This document shows, one piece after another, positions 47,394 to 58,181 of a stretch of 64,000 nucleotides of DNA. Numbering within the stretch: the stretch's first letter is position 1; each line of letters starts with the position of its first letter. Source of the stretch: Hevea brasiliensis (Eukaryota > Streptophyta > Magnoliopsida > Malpighiales > Euphorbiaceae). The position numbers and the translations under genes are program-made. The notes beneath the pieces are model-generated. The model was given only the letters and a program-made list of their open reading frames with translations. It was not told the origin of the DNA and made no database searches. The stretch lies in the NCBI RefSeq assembly GCF_030052815.1, contig NC_079496.1, forward strand, positions 38,899,593-38,963,592, given 5' to 3'.

Positions 47394-48193
47394 TGTCTCG
47401 TGGTCATCAGATGAAGTCGAGGTGATTAGGTCGAGTGGGCGACCTGAGCCTCCTATGACCTCTGCTTTAGCCCATGGTTAAGCGGCACAATCAAGACGAA
47501 CACATTCCTCTGGGAGAGAAAATCTTCCCGTGGATGAGCTGCCATCAATCCTCTAAGAAACCAATCTGCAATCCATTAGTCAAGAGTACAACCTTCAGAC
47601 CAACTCCTTCGAGCTTATCAAATACCATGGCGACTTCTGAGCCGACCACTTTTTTGATGAAAATGATGTGATCATGGTGTACAAAGAGCAATTAAAAGTC
47701 GGGCTTCGATTTCCCCTTGATGACTTCTTCAAGGACGTCCTGAAATTTTGCCATGTCTCGATAGCCAAAGTACATCCGAACTCGTGGCGAATTCTGGTAG
47801 CTTTCAGAGGCTTATGCCGGGCTAAGAAGCTCGATCCTACCGCGAAGGTTTTTGCTGAGCTGCATAGGCTTACTCGCCAAAAGGAAGACAAGTACTGGTT
47901 CTTCCAGGCAAAACTACACTGTGGGCTTTTTATCGATCTCCCCTCTTCACTGAAGAATTGCAAAAATCGCTTCTTCATACTGAGGAGCAAGATTCCGAAT
48001 GGTTTCGAGGGTTTCCCCCATAGCTGGCAATATCTAGTCCTGCCACTTCCAAAGTATGTCGCCCTGAGTAGGGATGAGGGTGCCATGGTAATGGAACTTA
48101 AGGATCAGGCGGTGATGGCCGAGCTGAAACATTGGATGATGCGACTGATCACCGATGAAGGATACGAGCTCTAGCTCTCTGACCTCGCCCCTG
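47394..48193 (+). pseudogene. Accessory gene of element F, exon 1 body: Transposase_28-like domain
   Basis: In one frame, with three stops at 47479 (TAA), 47554 (TAA) and 47638 (TGA), it reads LPSIL, SFELIKYHGDF, then GLRFPLDDFFKDVLKF, KVHPNSWRILVAFRGLC, YWFFQAKLHCGLFIDLPSS and KNRFFILRSKIPNG. This order is that of the plant 'putative gypsy type transposon' (Transposase_28) family, found in Tat elements and in domesticated-looking genes. The function is unknown. A TAG at 48172 precedes a probable splice donor at 48194. It lies on the strand opposite to element F's pol, like the antisense accessory gene described for the maize Tat element Grande. The minus-strand frame 47595-48086 is its shadow. 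Confidence 0.7.
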
Positions 48194-48254
48194 GTAGCTT
48201 CCCCATCTCTGATCTCTGAACCTTAGCAAACTCACTGACTTTCTCTTTGTACAG
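48194..48254 (+). other. Probable intron of the accessory gene
   Basis: CCCCTG|GTAGCTTCC opens and TTTCTCTTTGTACAG|ATATGG closes a 61-nt interval with a good pyrimidine tract. Joining keeps the frame (the split codon gives Asp, then MAGSEASKES). It is short for a plant intron, so another donor upstream is possible. Confidence 0.5.
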
Positions 48255-49115
48255 ATATGGCGGGCAGCGAGGCTTCCAAGGAGAGCTATAAGCGGAAGAG
48301 GGAGATCTTCAGAAAGGTGTGAGAAATGAAGATCGCCACGGTATCACAGACGCCAAAGCGAGATTCAGAAGAAGTGCCAGGAGACTCATCCCGACCTTCG
48401 GGACAACCGGTCCCAAAAGTAGAAGTAGCTCCTTCTCCCCCTCGGCAAGAAGGGCCACCGCCTCCACCAATTCCGGCAAGTGCAGAAGGGGTGACCTTCC
48501 CAACCCACTACAAGGACACTTTCCCACGGCGCCTAGGTCCTCATTCACTCTCTGGAGAAGAATCGATCTGTTCGTGAGAACCCAGGCTTGGCCAAAGTTC
48601 TGGACGCTACCATATGCCTTCAGGAGGATCGAAATAGGCTGACCCTGGGTAGCATTGACGATCTCCTAGCCCAGACAATGAGTTTGAGCGTAGAGAGCTT
48701 GGTGAACCAACATATAATTCGGGAAAAAGCTCATCTTCTGAAGCAGAAAATTCTAAAAGCGGTCAAGGATGCATCCTCTGCCCAAGCTCAACTTTCATCT
48801 GCCTAAGATTATATTGCCGAACTCGAAGGTCGGATGAAGTCCTACGAGGATAAATTGGCCGAACAAGCTCATGAACTCGGAGAGGCTCGGGGGCTCTGAA
48901 CTGCTGACGTCGCTCGCGTCACTGAAGAACTCAGAGTGAAAGAAGAAGAGCTTGTGATGAGGGAAGCTGGTGCTTATGTGAACACCCACAGTGACCTTTT
49001 GGCTGAGCTCAGGAGGCGTTATCCTGAGGAAGACTTCTCTTGGATGGTGGATCTGGCTCCTCAAGACGAAGAGGGGAGCGAGGAGGAAACCGAAGGAGAG
49101 AGAGAGACTGAGTGA
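48255..49115 (+). pseudogene. Accessory gene of element F, exon 2: Pro-rich linker and coiled coil
   Basis: The first part reads DMAGSEASKESYKRKREIF, a basic stretch that could be a nuclear signal. It has a TGA at 48320 and then a Pro-rich linker (APSPPRQEGPPPPPIP). A frameshift at about 48540-48585 moves the frame, which then gives GLAKVLDATICLQEDRNRL and a long heptad-like region (LVNQHIIREKAHLLKQKIL, AELEGRMKSYEDKLAEQA). It ends in an acidic tail (SEEETEGERETE) and TGA at 49113-49115. Two single stops interrupt the coil. The whole protein would be about 570 residues: globular domain, linker, coiled coil, acidic end. Confidence 0.65.
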
Positions 49116-49847
49116 AATGTAGAACAGGCTGGGGGATCACCCCCAGCCAAATGACTTGTATTTTATTTTGATATGAAATGGAATCCCTTTTGTTCAATTT
49201 CTTAACGAGCTCGGAAAGTATCCAAATTGCATGAATGCTTGATTGCTTGAACGTATTGGGACATCAAACTTAACAGTGATTATTAATCTAAGTATAAGAG
49301 GTTGGAAGAACATTGTAACCATGAGATCGACCTAAACCGAGACCAAACACCGGATAGAACTTTAGATCATTAAAACTGGAAACTTGATTTGAATTAGATC
49401 GGAGCCACCATTAAATTGGACTGAGACACACAAGTGAGGAACCTGATCTAAGTGTTAGCTAAATGACTTTTAATTACATTTTGTAAAAAAAAAAAAGATC
49501 GAAAATGAGACCGAATGAAATGGAGACTTGATATTGGTTTGAGAGATCGGGACTGAGGTTGAACGACATGGAGACTTGACATTGGTTTGATCTCTCGGAT
49601 GAGAGATCGGTAATGAATCGAATGACATGGAGACTTGGTGTTCATTCGACCTTCTTTGGCGAGAGATCAAAAATGAGATTAGATAGCATGGAGACTTGAT
49701 ATTGGTTTGATCTCTTTGACAAGAGGTCAGAAATGAATCGACTAGATAGGGGATCGGTTTATTTTCTGATCGAGTCATCTGTAATCGAAGAATGTCGGGT
49801 GGGGATCGATTCCAAAGTTCATTGACTTCGAGGATTGGCCAAAATAT
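49116..49847. other. No gene seen, start of element F LTR
   Basis: The sequence contains degenerate repeats of about 60 bases around GACATGGAGACTTG (49525, 49567, 49625, 49687) mixed with GAGAGATCGG words. Minus-strand frames across them follow the repeats and have no domain. Confidence 0.5.
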
Positions 49848-49857
49848 GGTGTCGACA

Positions 49858-49872
49858 GCTGCCCCTCTTTAC
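49858..49872 (-). promoter_or_regulatory. Polypurine tract of element F
   Basis: The minus strand reads GTAAAGAGGGGCAGC immediately before TGTCGACACC. This junction is characteristic of Tat-type elements and sets the start of the 3' LTR. Confidence 0.8.
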
Positions 49873-49984
49873 ATAATTTCTATTCAAGGGAATGACGTTT
49901 TCCATATAGGAATTATGTAAAGATTCAGACCCATATTTTGGGCGATTGGGTTCGGAAGCAAAAATTTGGCTTGAAAGTTAGAGT

Positions 49985-51012
49985 TGGGAACTAAAACCAA
50001 CTTAGATCAAGGATCCAGAGGTTAATAACAAAAATTTAAATGCTAAAAAATTAAAATCAACTTAGATCAAGGAACCAGAGGTTGATGATAGAAATTTAAA
50101 TGCTGAAAAATTAAAATCAACTTAGATCAAGGAACTAGAGGTTGATAGCAGAAATTTGAATGGCGAAAAATTAAAATCAACTTAGATCAAGGAACCAGAG
50201 GTTGATAGCAGAAATTAAAATGTTAGAAAAATTAAAATCAACTTGGATCAAGGAACCAGAGGTTGATGGCAGAAATTTAAATGTTGAAAAATTAAAATCA
50301 ACTTAAATCAAGGAACCAGAGGTTGATAGCAGAAATTTAAATGGCGAAAAATTAAAATCAACTTATATCAAGGAACTAGAGGTTGATAGCAGAAATTTAA
50401 ATGCTGGAAAAATTAAAATCAACATAGATCAAGGAACCAGAGGTTGATAGTAGAAATTTAAATGCTAAAAAATTAAAATCAACTTAGATCAAGGAACCAG
50501 AGGTTGATAGCAGAAATTTAAATGGCGAAAAATTAAAATCAACTTAGATCAAGGAACCAGAGGTTGATAGCGGAAATTAAAATGCTGGAAAAATTAAAAT
50601 CAACTTAGATCAAGGAACCAGAGGTTGATAGCAGAAATTTAAATGCTAAAAAATTAAAATCAACTTAAATCAAGGAACCAGAGGTTAATAGCAAAAATGT
50701 AAATGGCGAAAAATTAAAATCAACTTAGATCAAGGAACCAGAGGTTGATAATAGAAATTTAAATGCTGAAAAATCAAAATCAACTTAGATCAAGGAACCA
50801 GAGGTTGATAGTAGAAATTTAAATGCTGAAAAATTAAAATCAACTTAGATTAAGGAACCAGAGGTTGATGACAGAAATCTAAATGCTGAAAAATTAAAAT
50901 CAACTTAGATCAGGGAACCAGAGGTTGATGACAGAAATCTAAATGCTGAAAAATTAAAATCAACTTAGATCAGGGAACCAGAGGTTGATAGCAGAAATTG
51001 AAATGCGAGAAA
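49985..51012. repeat. 60-61-bp minisatellite, about 17 copies, in the 3' UTR of element F
   Basis: Units centred on CAACTTAGATCAAGGAACCA recur every 60 or 61 bases from about 49995 to 50960. The copies are well conserved, with scattered substitutions and one-base length changes. Tandem arrays between pol and the 3' LTR are known in Tat/Ogre elements and are a recognised source of satellite DNA. Confidence 0.95.
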
Positions 51013-51184
51013 TTAAAGTGTTGACAAAGCAATCCTAACCTGACATGAGAAGTTCTTTCGCGACGAAGTGTACTTAACAGGATCCCGAAGATAAATGATT
51101 AATGGAGGACGAGTCACAAGACCTGACCTATAACTTCCTCTCACTTCCTTGGCTACCCTTCCTGTTTTCGACTTTCTACATATT

Positions 51185-51261
51185 TTGCGGAAAGCGCCCT
51201 TGTGGGTCTTCACTTTCCCCTCTGCCCATCTGACTAGAAGCGCCCTTCCGGGTTTTCAGCC

Positions 51262-51292
<31 letters not shown>

Positions 51293-51900
51293 GCTATCGA
51301 TCATTCCCTGCAAATCTCTTAGCAAAGTACATGAGGCTATCACTATTCAAATCCTAATCTTATGACAAAGTTTTAACAGATTAATAGCGCATAAAAGACA
51401 GCATTAGAGTGTGAGTATACGAGAAAGAAAAATCTGAGTGAAAGCAAAACAATCAATCAAATGGTAAATGTGTGAAGAAGATTGATTAAAGTGAAAGGAT
51501 GACTTTATTATGGTTTGAGAAAAAAAGGTACAGTTTCAAAGAAAAAAAAAAAGGGGGGTACAAGAATGGATCTCACAGATTCCTTGTAGCTGACTTTGAA
51601 GTCCATTAACTGTCATTATTTCAAGTACTCTATTGACGAACATTCATACTGTGGCAGTTTATTTCCTTCCTTGATCCAGTATCCCTCCTTATTTCCCCAT
51701 TTTCTAGTTCTAAAGGCGCCCTTTCGGGTTTTCACCTCTAGATTTTGTCTTCTTTCCTTTCTTCTTTCTCTTCATTTTCAAGGTGCCTTTTCGGGTTTTC
51801 ACCCTTCACTCATTTTACAGAAAGGGCCCTTCCGGGTTTTCGCCTTCTTTCGCACATTTTGCTAGGAGCACCTTTTCGGGTTTTCACCCCTACCCTTTTT
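51185..51900. repeat. Dispersed short repeats with a CCCTTTCGGG core
   Basis: GCGCCCTTTCGGGTTTTCAC-like words occur at about 51194, 51240, 51716, 51782, 51825 and 51867, some with a self-complementary CCCTTTCGGG or CCCTTCCGGG core. A 21-base T run (51271-51291) lies between them. Otherwise the stretch shows nothing coding. Confidence 0.75.
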
Positions 51901-51907
51901 TTTTTTT

Positions 51908-52612
51908 TTAGGAATAATACCTTTTAACAGTGTCAGCATTCATGGGTCTTGGAAATTCTTCACCATCCATCTGGGTCAAGATCAGAGCCCCACCAGAAAA
52001 TGCCTTTTTAACCACGTAAGGTCCTTCATAAGTTGGCGACCATTTACCCCGGGCATTGTTTTGATTCAGGAGCACCTTTTTCAGGACCAGATCTCCTAGT
52101 TGAAATTTGCGTAGGAGAATGCCTTTGTTTAATGCCCTAGCCATTCTCCTTTGGTATAATTACCCATGACACGCTGCTGCTAGTCTTTTCTCGTCCAACA
52201 AATTCAATTGGTCCAACCTTGATTGGATCCATTCTGCCTCATCAATTCCAGATTCTTTGAGAATTCTCAGGGAAGGAATTTCTACTTCAATAGGTAAAAT
52301 AGCTTCCATCCCGTAAACCAGTGAGTATGGAGTTGCTCCATTTGAGCTCCTTATGGAGGTCTGGTATGCATGAAGGGCATAGGGAAGCATATCATGCCAG
52401 TCTCTGTAGGTGACTATCATTTTTCGGATGATCCTCTTGAGATTTTTGTTTGCGGCTTCCACTGCTCCATTCATCTAGGGATGGTATGGTGAAGAATTGA
52501 GATGTCAGATCTTGTATTGGTCACATAAACTTTGAACTCTCAGACCGTTCAAATTCTTGGCATTTTCAGTGATGATTTCGCTGGGGAGGCTGTGTCAGCA
52601 GATGATATTATT
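51908..52612 (-). pseudogene. pol: Integrase core end and C-terminus of element F
   Basis: The minus-strand pieces read LPSEIITENAKNLNG, HLNSSPYHP, stop, MNGAVEAANKNLKRIIRKM, YSLVYGMEAILPIEVEIPS, RMARALNKGILLRKFQLGDLV and ending NADTVKRYYS. This is the usual C-terminus of Tat integrases. The second catalytic Asp is Glu (TEN for TDN). The Glu in NGAVEAANK is kept. Stops at 52160-52162 (TAA) and before MNG, and a frameshift near 52612, inactivate it. There is no chromodomain, as expected for Tat. Confidence 0.8.
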
Positions 52613-53629
52613 TCAGAGGAATTTGAGGAATGTGTTCTGCGTAATGTGGGCATATGATGTCGCTTCGACCCATTTTGAAAAATAGTCAATAGCTACTAGG
52701 ATAAACCTATGCCCATTAGATGCCTTGGGGTTAATAGGACCAATCACGTCGATTCCCCACATTGCAAAAGGCCATAGCGAAACAAGGTTCAACAATTGGT
52801 GAGGCAGAACATTCATCGAATTCGCATAGATTTGGTATTTATGGCATTTCCAAAAGTACTCGATGCAATCTTTCTCCATAGTAGTCCAGAAGTATCCTCG
52901 TCTCATGATTTGCTTGGCCATCATATGTCCATTAGCATGGGTTGCACAATTCCCTTCCTGAGTCTCAAAAAGGATCCTCTTTGCTTCTTTTGCATCCACG
53001 CATCCCAACAGTTCGCCATTGGAGCTCCTTTTGTACAGAATTTCACCACTGGGGAAGTATCCCAAAGCTAATCTCCTGATCATTCTCTTTTCGTTTCTGC
53101 TTGCTCCTGGAGGGTATTCCCTAGTTTTGACATAGACTTGGATATCATGGTACCAGGGTTTTCCATCAATTTCTTCCTCGGCCATGAAACAATAAGTTGG
53201 CTCACCCCTTGCTTTGATCTGCAATAACTGAGTCATCTTTCCCTCTTCTATTTGAGCCATGACAGCCAGGGTGGCTAAGGCATTTGTGAATTGATTCTTG
53301 TCTCGACTGAGGTGAGTGAAAGAAATTTCTTCAAATTTCTTGTTCAATTCCAGTAGGTACTTCTGATATGGGATTAACTTCGGATCCTTGGTTTGCCATT
53401 CTCCCTTGACTTGATAAATGATCAAGGCCGAATCTCCATATACCTCCAACTTCCTGACTTTCATTTCGATGGCAGCTTGTAAACCCATCACACAGGCTTC
53501 ATATTCTACAACGTTATTGGTGCAGTCAAACCTTAACTTGATAGCTATCAGGAAGTGTTTTCCATCAGGAGATACCAACACAGCTCCGATCCCATTACCA
53601 GATAAATTGACAGCTCCGCTAAAATACAT
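52613..53629 (-). pseudogene. pol: Archaeal-like RNase H and integrase N-terminus of element F
   Basis: A 338-codon open frame. Residues 1-130 are the second RNase H of Tat elements. Of its acidic residues, Glu42 (VVEYEA) and Asp66 (VYGDSAL) remain, but the first Asp is Ser4 (YFSGA) and the last is Asn116 (TNALATLA). Residues about 225-290 are the integrase zinc-binding part, with Tyr in place of the last Cys (KCHKYQ). The core begins with the catalytic Asp in MWGIDVIGPI and continues KWVEATSYAHITQNTF before the frame is lost. The length and lack of stops show moderate age. Confidence 0.85.
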
Positions 53630-53968
53630 TTCTCATACATCAGCTGGTTCCTTTTCTTCGCCGTCGACTTCGTTAACATGCTCATCAGAGAACTCAAAAT
53701 CCAAAGCTTCATAGTCTTAGATAGGGTTTTCTGCTAGGAGATCAACAATTACGCTACCTTTTACTGCTTTTCGAGTCATATAGACAATGTCATATTGAGA
53801 AAGTATGACCTGCCATTTGGCTATCCTCCCTAGTACAAATGGGCTTTCGAATACATACTTGATAGGATCCATCCTAGAGATGAGCCATGTCTTATGATTC
53901 AACATGTAGTGTTTGAGCCGATTCTCCGTCCAGGCCAATGTGTAACAAGTTTTCTCTAGGAAAAAGTA
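53630..53968 (-). pseudogene. pol: RNase H end and linker of element F, left of nested element H
   Basis: The minus strand reads YFFLEKTCYTLAWTENRLKHYML, WLISRMDPIKYVFESP, GRIAKWQVILSQYDIVY and KAVKGSVIVDLLAENP, the usual link between the first and second RNase H in Tat elements. It joins in frame with 63453 onward (CESR) once element H and one copy of its target duplication CCTTG are removed. Confidence 0.85.
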
Positions 53969-54565
53969 CCTTGTGTCACACTCTACTCCCCTGTAAGATG
54001 TAACATGATCTCGTAGTACACCTAATGAATTACCGTACTTCACCTACCGATAATCCATTAAATATACTACAAGGGATTTTAAAACAATTTTCATGAAATT
54101 TAAATCATCGATTAAAATATAGTGTTATAAATTTTTTTCAAAATTTCGGCAAAGTGCCGGTTGTATTTTGAGAAAATAGTTCTTCAAAACTTGCAAAGAA
54201 CACACTCCCAATATGTTTTCTCAAATACAACTTCAATAACTTCATTTGAACCCATAATTCAAATCTCAATAATCAAATCAATCTCCTTATAAAAGAAACA
54301 TTTCATTGATTACAAGACTCAAAATTAATATTACAAAACTATTCAGATAAATGAAATCCCAAATTTAAATTTACAATAATTTAAATTTAATTACATACCA
54401 AAATATTTTACAAGAGTTTTTATACAACTGCTCAAATAATTTACATACATATTATTACATGCATACATCAAAACCTATGTACATGGGTATACCTATGATA
54501 TACCTGGAGCTGATCTGAATGTGTCTTCAAAGAAACTTACTCACTGCTCTATGCTCTTCTTACCT

Positions 54566-54604
54566 GCGATAGCATACAAAGCTATCGCTGAGTGGTGAAC
54601 TCAG
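54566..54604 (-). other. Leader double hairpin of element H
   Basis: On the minus strand CTGAGT-TCACC-ACTCAG is followed by GCGATAGC-TTTGTAT-GCTATCGC, a perfect 8-bp stem, and then CAG|GTAAGAAG, a consensus plant splice donor. The 5' LTR has the same stems near 61689-61727. Confidence 0.65.
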
Positions 54605-54857
54605 TGGTGCACAACTATAATTTAAAACATAGTACAATATACATTGACAAAATTTACAGCAAATAATTTGGAAATCTGAATACTCATCAAATTCCAAAAC
54701 TCAAAATATTCATTGCCAATAATGTAAATCATTTGTATAAAATGACTTTGATCACGAAATTCAATTTATCAAATCATAACTAACCATCTAAGGTAATTCC
54801 AACAAAATCAATTATACATAAATCATAATTGAAATCACAATTCTTTACTATTCAAAA

Positions 54858-55045
54858 AAAATTTTGTATCTCAAAAACCATTATGTGTCTCAAAAACCAT
54901 GCTGTATCTCAAAAATCATTCTTTATCTCAAAAATCATGCTGTATCTCAAAAACCATGCTGTATCTCAAAAATCATGTTGTATCTAAAAAATCATTCTTT
55001 ATCTTAAAAACCATGCTGTATCTCAAAAATCATTCTTTATCTCAC
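54858..55045. repeat. 20-bp minisatellite in element H 3' LTR
   Basis: About ten units of the type CTGTATCTCAAAAATCATG. The matching array in the 5' LTR is at 61985-62168 with the same copy number. Reading frames through both are produced by the repeat. Confidence 0.9.
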
Positions 55046-57901
55046 TACTATGCAAGACTAATCCGAAAGGGCCATGTTCGAAGTGATTCTAACTCCCTAT
55101 GGTCGGGGAGGTCGAATCAGATTCTAACTCCCTATGGTCGGGGAGGTTGAATCATCGTGCACAGTACACATCACAATAATGAATCTTCCGCAAGGGCCAT
55201 AACGATAAAAAACTTAGATCTAACCTCAAATCAGACGAAAATCTAAGCCTGTGCATGTACCATGGTAATCAAAACACAACTAACTCCATTATCTTCTCAA
55301 CAAATGAGAGAGACGGGTAATAACCTAGTCAAGCATCTATAGTGAGATATAAAACAATATCACAATCCTTTTAGTGAGCATAAATCACAATATAATTCGA
55401 TTCAAATTCAATTCCAATATCCAATAATTTTTATGCTCATCACAATTCAAATCATAAATTTGCATTTTTCCATGAAAATTACCATCACAATTCAAAATAT
55501 GTTCTATCACAATTTTCCAAAACATAATTTATTCAATCCATAACAATGCTTAATACTTGTGAAAATACCATTTCACAAAGATAAAGTCATACATACTATA
55601 ACAATTTCAATAATCATTGAATTAAATCCAATGCTTGTTAAACATAATACATAAGAAAAATATGTCATTTAATCATATGAAATATTCAAAACAAAATCAG
55701 TTAAAAACTAGTTGTGCACAAACCTCTGATAACTATCTCTTGGCTCTGACTCAGTGTTTCCTTTCCCTTCCCTGATTCTTTGCTAACCGAAACACACAAT
55801 TTGAAGTGTTTCAGTACTCATTTAAACTGTCTCTAAGAATAAAGCTTAATAATTAACTTATTGAATTCTATTATTTCCTTGGTCAACCTAAGATGTCAAC
55901 CCTCGCTGCATTCTAGGTAAATTAGGTTTTAATGTTACTAATATGTCACATTTGTAGCCCTTTAGGGTTGGTACATGTTACCAAATTCATTTCCATGTAT
56001 ATTGCATTTTATTGCAATTTGTCGGATCCCGGTATACTAATTTGACCTAGCCGGATAACATAGTTTCCTCGGCTTTCGGGTTTCGGTCAAAACTAAAAAC
56101 TTATAGATCTATGTCTTATTGCACGCGAGGCAAAATTTCAGGTCATTCTGAGTTTACTAGACCAAGTTATGGTCATTTTACTATTGCTGGTAAGAATGTA
56201 CCAAAATTGGTCACTTTAGGTTATTTTAGGTCAATTTTGGTTCGGCCAGTTTTTCGATCCGAACTTGTGCAAGCTTTTTGACTTGCTTATGGTCATTTCT
56301 AGGCTTTTGTGTCTTCATAAGACTTGTAGATATAGGTCTTAACTATCCATGGTCAAAATTTCAGGTCAATTGGACTTGTTTTGAGTGAGTTATGGCCAAA
56401 ACACTAACTGCTGCCCAAATGGTCAATTTTCAGGCCTTAATTGCACTAATCCGGATTTGGTCACTTTTCAAGTTACCTTACAAGCAGAATTTTGGTAAGC
56501 TTCCTTCATGAAAGTTGGCACATTTTGTGTCTAGTTTCACCTTCAATTGGTCTTATACTAATTGGAGCCACACACTTAAGGTTCTAGGCTCAAAACATAA
56601 ACTGCCCTATTGTGTTTTGTTCATTACTCATCAAAGGATACTTTCAACACTTACCAAACTACACATTCATGCCAATTCCGGTTTGTACCCTAACCTAAAT
56701 ATATTTCACAACATATTGTTGGTCATTTTGTCAGCTTATAATCACACTCAACATGCACCATATGGTGCATAATTTTTCAAGCTCAATTACAACAATTCAA
56801 TCACTTAACCTAGCTCATTTACATGTCCAACCTTACACCATCATACGTATACCCAAGCTGCCATAACAACTATCACAATTGAACATTAATATTCCATAAG
56901 CCAAACATGAAATAACATCTTTATAGTTCAACAAACCAAGCTGCCGATTCATACATTACAGTCCATTAATTTCCAAGCTTCCAAATTCAAGTACACATTC
57001 ACATATACTAAGTATACATCACCCAAATTAATTCCTACACACATAAACATTTAATCAACCCTTTAATCTACCATTTACAAGCAAGAATAAACTGTCCTCA
57101 AGGAGTTTCCATGGCTGCCAAAAATAAACATCTCCCTTAGAACATCAAACTCCAAAATTCTTTTCACAATTCAAGTACCCATAACCTCCTCACAAACGTT
57201 AATGAAGCAATAACCAAAAACACAAACTTACCACTTTGGAAACTCTTTAAAACCTTGACTAAACTTGATCTTCTTGCTGCCTATCTACTGCATAAGTGGT
57301 GTAGAACAGTTTTTGTGAAGGAAGCTAGTGAAAATTATGGCTAAATCATGGTTGCATGGTGGTTGAAGTGAGGTTGGCCATGGAGTTTCCATGGGAGTTT
57401 TGGGAGAAAGTTCAATTCGGTTTGGAAGAAGAATGAAGAAGATGAAGCTTACTTAGTGGAGAAATCTGTCCACTAACGTTATATTTTAATGTCCATTTAG
57501 CTCACTTAGTGGACCACTAAGTTTAGTTAATGAATAATCAATCCAAAGTTTCCAAATTTGTAATTTTGTCACCACTTCTTTCACTATTGATATAATGTAC
57601 CACAATTTAATTTTTATGACTTTTTTAAAGTTTAATATCATTTATTTTTAATGGAAATTGAGGTCAAAAGGCAACTCAGGGTGTCAAATGACCACAATGC
57701 CCCTGTTCGGGTTGCATTCTCGATTTTTCGGTAACACCGAGTTTTGTCCGTTTTTTGATTTCTCACTTTTCTTTGTACTAATTAATTAATTTTTCTTTGA
57801 TATTTCTAATGGTATTTATGCTTCAATAGATGTCTGTTTGAGTCTTAAAAATATTTTTCCAGGGTTCTCCGCGGTCCAGGGCTAGTCAACGGTCCACACC
57901 G

Positions 57902-57953
57902 TAATTTCCCGGTGCGGTCACCCATCGCTAGGGTTCTCGGCTCGTTTAACTTG
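57902..57953 (-). other. 5S rRNA-like module, clearest copy (element H 3' LTR)
   Basis: The minus strand reads AAGTTAAACGAGCC, CGAGAACCCTAG, CGATGGGTGACC, GCACCGGGAAATT. The order and wording follow plant 5S rRNA positions from the C box (AAGTTAAGCGTGC) through CGAGAGTAGTACTAG and GGATGGGTGACC to TGGGAAGTCC. The 5' LTR copy is at 63222-63272. Confidence 0.6.
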
Positions 57954-58127
57954 GTTACATTTCATTGATATGATTTTTCCTTTGTTTTTCTTATATTTTC
58001 TTTTCTTATATTTCATTATTTTATGTCTCCTCACTCATATCTAAGTGTAGTTCTAGGCATCCTAGCTGTCCGGACAACACTGGTCACCGGAGCAGTAGAA
58101 CACACTACCGAACATAGGGGTGTTACA

Positions 58128-58150
58128 ATTCTCCCCCCCCCCCCCTTAAA
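58128..58150 (-). promoter_or_regulatory. Polypurine tract of element H with a 13-base G run
   Basis: On the minus strand TTTTAAGG... runs through 13 consecutive G and GAGAAT to the LTR start. Element J at the same place has six G. The homopolymer may have expanded in this copy. Confidence 0.8.
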
Positions 58151-58181
58151 ATTAATTTCGTCCACGAAATTTTACCTGGCA

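Larger units (their letters stand above)
34216..49857 (-). repeat. Presumed 3' LTR of element F (about 6.1 kb without nested element G)
   Basis: The start is clear: AAAGAGGGGCAGC purine tract then TGTCGACACCATATTTTGG. The end is inferred from the abrupt return to LTR E at 34200-34216. Inside it, on the opposite strand, lie two promoter-like regions, the accessory gene and several tandem repeats. If the true LTR were shorter, the accessory gene would lie in internal sequence, as in known Tat elements. The other LTR, right of the window, would decide. Confidence 0.5.
53974..58127 (-). repeat. 3' LTR of element H (full length, 4,154 bp)
   Basis: On the minus strand it starts TGTAACACCCC at 58127 and ends AGTGTGACA at 53974. 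It contains the 5S-like module (57902-57953), a 20-bp minisatellite, the duplicated 36-bp unit (55074-55153), the leader double hairpin (54566-54604) with CAG|GTAAGA after it and an acceptor-like site near 54196. Confidence 0.9.

Noticed and set aside
47595..48086. 163-codon minus-strand frame
   Set aside because: Shadow of the accessory gene. The plus-strand frame has the recognisable domain, the minus frame does not.
49985..51012. Regular 60-bp repeat array considered as CRISPR
   Set aside because: Plant sequence, no constant-repeat/variable-spacer pattern; the whole unit is repeated. It is a minisatellite.
53418..53714. 98-codon plus-strand frame opposite the second RNase H
   Set aside because: Antisense shadow of a clear pol frame.
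54899..55150. 83-codon frame of LYLKNHSLS repeats (and 62023-62370)
   Set aside because: Produced by the 20-bp minisatellite in the LTRs of element H.
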